DNA of 23,770 nt from JAYZQT01 sp964412235 (GTDB lineage Bacteria > Pseudomonadota > Alphaproteobacteria > MPNO01 > UBA830): NCBI GenBank assembly GCA_964412235.1, contig CAYPNT010000039.1:1-23770 (forward strand), read 5' to 3'. Positions 21,712 through 23,770 of the stretch are shown here, piece after piece. A model generated the notes under the pieces. That model ran no database searches. It saw only the letters and a program-made list of their open reading frames with translations, and had not been told where the DNA came from. The position numbers and the translations under genes are program-made. Each line of letters opens with the position of its first letter. The stretch's first letter is position 1.

Positions 21712-23770
21712 ATGTCTAACGCTTATTGGATCGTAATCGGCTGTGGTGTAATTGCGATTCTGTATGGTATTTACGCGAGCCGCTCGGTGCTGTCCGCGCC
21801 AGCTGGAAACGAAAAAATGCAAGAGATTGCGGGCGCAATACAAGAGGGCGCCGCGGCTTATTTAAATCGCCAGTACATGACCATCGGTATTGTAGGTATC
21901 GTCGTCGGCGTAGTGATTGGCTTGTTATTAGGTATTTACCCTGCAATTGGTTTTTTTATAGGCGCGATACTATCGGGCGCAGCTGGGTATATTGGGATGA
22001 ATATTTCCGTTCGCGCGAATGTCCGTACAGCAGATGCGGCGCGTGCGGGAGGGCTTCAACCAGCGTTAACGGTGGCATTTAAGTCCGGCGCTGTGACCGG
22101 TATGCTTGTGGTGGGTCTTGGCCTCATAGGTGTCACGGCATACTACCTTATTTTGCGTAATGTGTATGACCCGGGTAACCCAGGAGGCTTGCGCCATATC
22201 CTTGAAGCGCTTGTGTCACTTGGATTTGGAGCCTCTCTTATCTCAATTTTTGCGAGACTTGGGGGTGGTATATTTACGAAAGGGGCAGACGTCGGAGCCG
22301 ACGTTGTTGGAAAAATCGAAGCAGGAATTCCAGAGGATGATCCCCGAAACGCGGCCGTTATAGCCGACAATGTGGGTGATAATGTGGGTGACTGCGCTGG
22401 TATGGCGGCGGATCTTTTTGAAACCTACGCGGTCACGGTAGTTGCAACAATGTTAGTGGGAGCAGTTTTCTTTACGGGGGCGGTTCAGGAGCAGATGCTG
22501 TTGCTGCCACTATTGATTGGCGCTGTTTGTATCATAGGTTCAGTCATAGGCACATTCTTTGTGCGCCTTGGTAGTAATAACAACATTATGGCCGCCCTTT
22601 ATAAAGGTTTTGTGGCGTCTGCGATTTTCTCAGCAATATTTATTGCGATCACTGTTTACCTCATTTTTGGCAATTTTTCAGCTGAAATTCCAACAGCGTC
22701 AGGCTCTATTCAGGCTATGGACCTTTTGTATTGCGGTATAGTGGGTTTGGTTGTGACCGGACTGATCATTTGGATTACCGAATACTATACAGGTACGACC
22801 TACCGGCCAGTTAAGAGCGTCGCCAAAGCTTCGGAAACTGGTCACGCGACAAACGTGATCCAGGGTTTGGCTGTTTCTATGGAGGCAACGGCACTTCCTG
22901 TGATCGTTATAGCAGCCGGTATTTTGATCGCATTTTTCACAGCTGGCTTATATGGTCTCGCTATCGCAGCGACAACTATGTTGGCTCTCGCGGGGATGGT
23001 GGTTGCGTTAGATGCCTATGGGCCGGTAACAGACAACGCCGGTGGTATTGCGGAAATGGCTGAACTACCTGAAGAAGTTCGAAAAAATACGGACGCACTC
23101 GACGCGGTCGGAAATACGACAAAAGCTGTAACTAAGGGCTACGCTATTGGGTCAGCGGGGCTCGCGGCTTTAGTTTTATTCGCAGCGTATACTGAGGATA
23201 TGAAGTATTATGTGCCTGAAATTGCGTCGCAGGTAAACTTTAGTCTTCAGGACCCCTATGTGGTTATCGGTCTGTTCATTGGTGGTCTATTGCCCTATTT
23301 ATTCGGTTCTTTAAGCATGATGGCGGTTGGCAGGTCTGCGGCCGCGGTTGTCGTCGAAGTTCGCCGCCAGTTTAAAGAAATACCCGGAATTATGGAGGGA
23401 ACAGCGCGTCCGGAATATGGCCGAGCCGTGGACCTTCTGACTAAGGCTGCGATAAAGGAAATGATTATTCCGTCATTATTGCCGGTGTTGGCTCCGATTT
23501 TAGTTTACATAATTATAAAGTGGATCGGCGGCTCCGCGGCTGCGTTAACCACTCTTGGCGCCTTGATGCTTGGGACTATCGTTACGGGTCTTTTCGTAGC
23601 TTTGTCTATGACTGCGGGGGGCGGCGCATGGGATAACGCGAAAAAATATATTGAGGATGGCAATCATGGCGGTAAGGGCTCCGATGCACACGCTGCATCA
23701 GTGACGGGTGATACGGTCGGTGATCCCTACAAAGACACGGCGGGACCGGCGATAAACCCAATGATTAAAA
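21712..23770 (+). CDS. hppA: K+-independent membrane proton-translocating pyrophosphatase, 5' part
   Basis: This integral membrane enzyme couples hydrolysis of pyrophosphate to proton pumping across the cytoplasmic membrane. The frame is open to the end of the window; 686 complete codons are visible, so only the C-terminus is cut off. The substrate-binding block is intact near residue 190 (GADVGADVVGKIEAGIPEDD) and continues VIADNVGDNVGDCAGMAADL. A later block reads AYGPVTDNAGGIAEMAELP, and the last visible part has AWDNAKKYIEDG and GDTVGDPYKDTAGPAINPM. The stretch DAVGNTTKAVTKGYAIGSAG carries Lys471 where K+-dependent enzymes have Ala. This marks the K+-independent H+-pumping class, as in Rhodospirillum. 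AAGGA lies 8 bases before the ATG. The gene has a 171-base leader with a possible hairpin. Confidence 0.95.
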   Translation, partial: MSNAYWIVIGCGVIAILYGIYASRSVLSAPAGNEKMQEIAGAIQEGAAAYLNRQYMTIGIVGIVVGVVIGLLLGIYPAIGFFIGAILSGAAGYIGMNISVRANVRTADAARAGGLQPALTVAFKSGAVTGMLVVGLGLIGVTAYYLILRNVYDPGNPGGLRHILEALVSLGFGASLISIFARLGGGIFTKGADVGADVVGKIEAGIPEDDPRNAAVIADNVGDNVGDCAGMAADLFETYAVTVVATMLVGAVFFTGAVQEQMLLLPLLIGAVCIIGSVIGTFFVRLGSNNNIMAALYKGFVASAIFSAIFIAITVYLIFGNFSAEIPTASGSIQAMDLLYCGIVGLVVTGLIIWITEYYTGTTYRPVKSVAKASETGHATNVIQGLAVSMEATALPVIVIAAGILIAFFTAGLYGLAIAATTMLALAGMVVALDAYGPVTDNAGGIAEMAELPEEVRKNTDALDAVGNTTKAVTKGYAIGSAGLAALVLFAAYTEDMKYYVPEIASQVNFSLQDPYVVIGLFIGGLLPYLFGSLSMMAVGRSAAAVVVEVRRQFKEIPGIMEGTARPEYGRAVDLLTKAAIKEMIIPSLLPVLAPILVYIIIKWIGGSAAALTTLGALMLGTIVTGLFVALSMTAGGGAWDNAKKYIEDGNHGGKGSDAHAASVTGDTVGDPYKDTAGPAINPMIK

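Noticed and set aside
1..23770. CRISPR array, insertion sequence, prophage or toxin-antitoxin pair
   Set aside because: I saw no regular spaced repeats, transposase motifs, integrase, phage genes or paired small ORFs of such kinds anywhere in the window.

Overview
The window looks like a draft chromosome segment of an alphaproteobacterium, probably an uncultured (perhaps marine) lineage of the Rhodospirillales/SAR116 kind. The evidence is gene order and protein type: a rpiB-glyA-nrdR-ribD-ribE-ribB-ribH-nusB-thiL run leading to a membrane pyrophosphatase gene, a HemB whose metal site is Asp-rich rather than Cys-rich, a Bpt-type aminoacyl-tRNA-protein transferase, and a RibB fused to a degenerate RibA domain. 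Two 10-N runs (11962-11971 in hemB, 18831-18840 in nusB) are assembly gaps. No intergenic stretch exceeds about 250 bases.

Layout. (1) 1-1928, plus strand: 3' part of parC. (2) 1933-7730, minus strand: a TRAP transporter (dctM with a long extra C-terminal domain, an oversized dctQ, and a Tat-exported dctP), with bpt upstream on the same strand. (3) 7953-11026, plus strand: a compact accessory cluster of a PaaI-type thioesterase, a 4,5-dihydroxyphthalate-decarboxylase-like protein, a small MetE-like zinc protein, a 32-codon ORF and a flavin reductase. It looks catabolic, with unknown substrate. (4) 11103-12732, minus strand: hemB and a 4-hydroxybenzoyl-CoA-thioesterase-like gene. (5) 12972-20107, plus strand: nine tightly packed housekeeping genes for pentose phosphate isomerisation, serine/glycine and one-carbon metabolism, ribonucleotide-reductase control, riboflavin synthesis, antitermination and thiamine diphosphate synthesis. 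(6) 20356-23770, plus strand: an MFS exporter and the 5' part of a K+-independent H+-pyrophosphatase gene.

How the genes fit together. RibD, RibE, RibB and RibH cover riboflavin synthesis except GTP cyclohydrolase II: the RibA-like half of the RibB fusion lacks the zinc cysteines, so that step must be encoded elsewhere. GlyA, NrdR and ThiL sit in the same run, as is common in alphaproteobacteria. The TRAP system and the 7953-11026 cluster seem to be insertions into a conserved parC/bpt/hemB neighbourhood. They may cooperate in uptake and breakdown of an organic (perhaps aromatic or keto) acid, but that is inference. I found no CRISPR array, tRNA, rRNA, insertion sequence or recognisable riboswitch. 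The least explained parts are the accessory cluster and the C-terminal extension of DctM.
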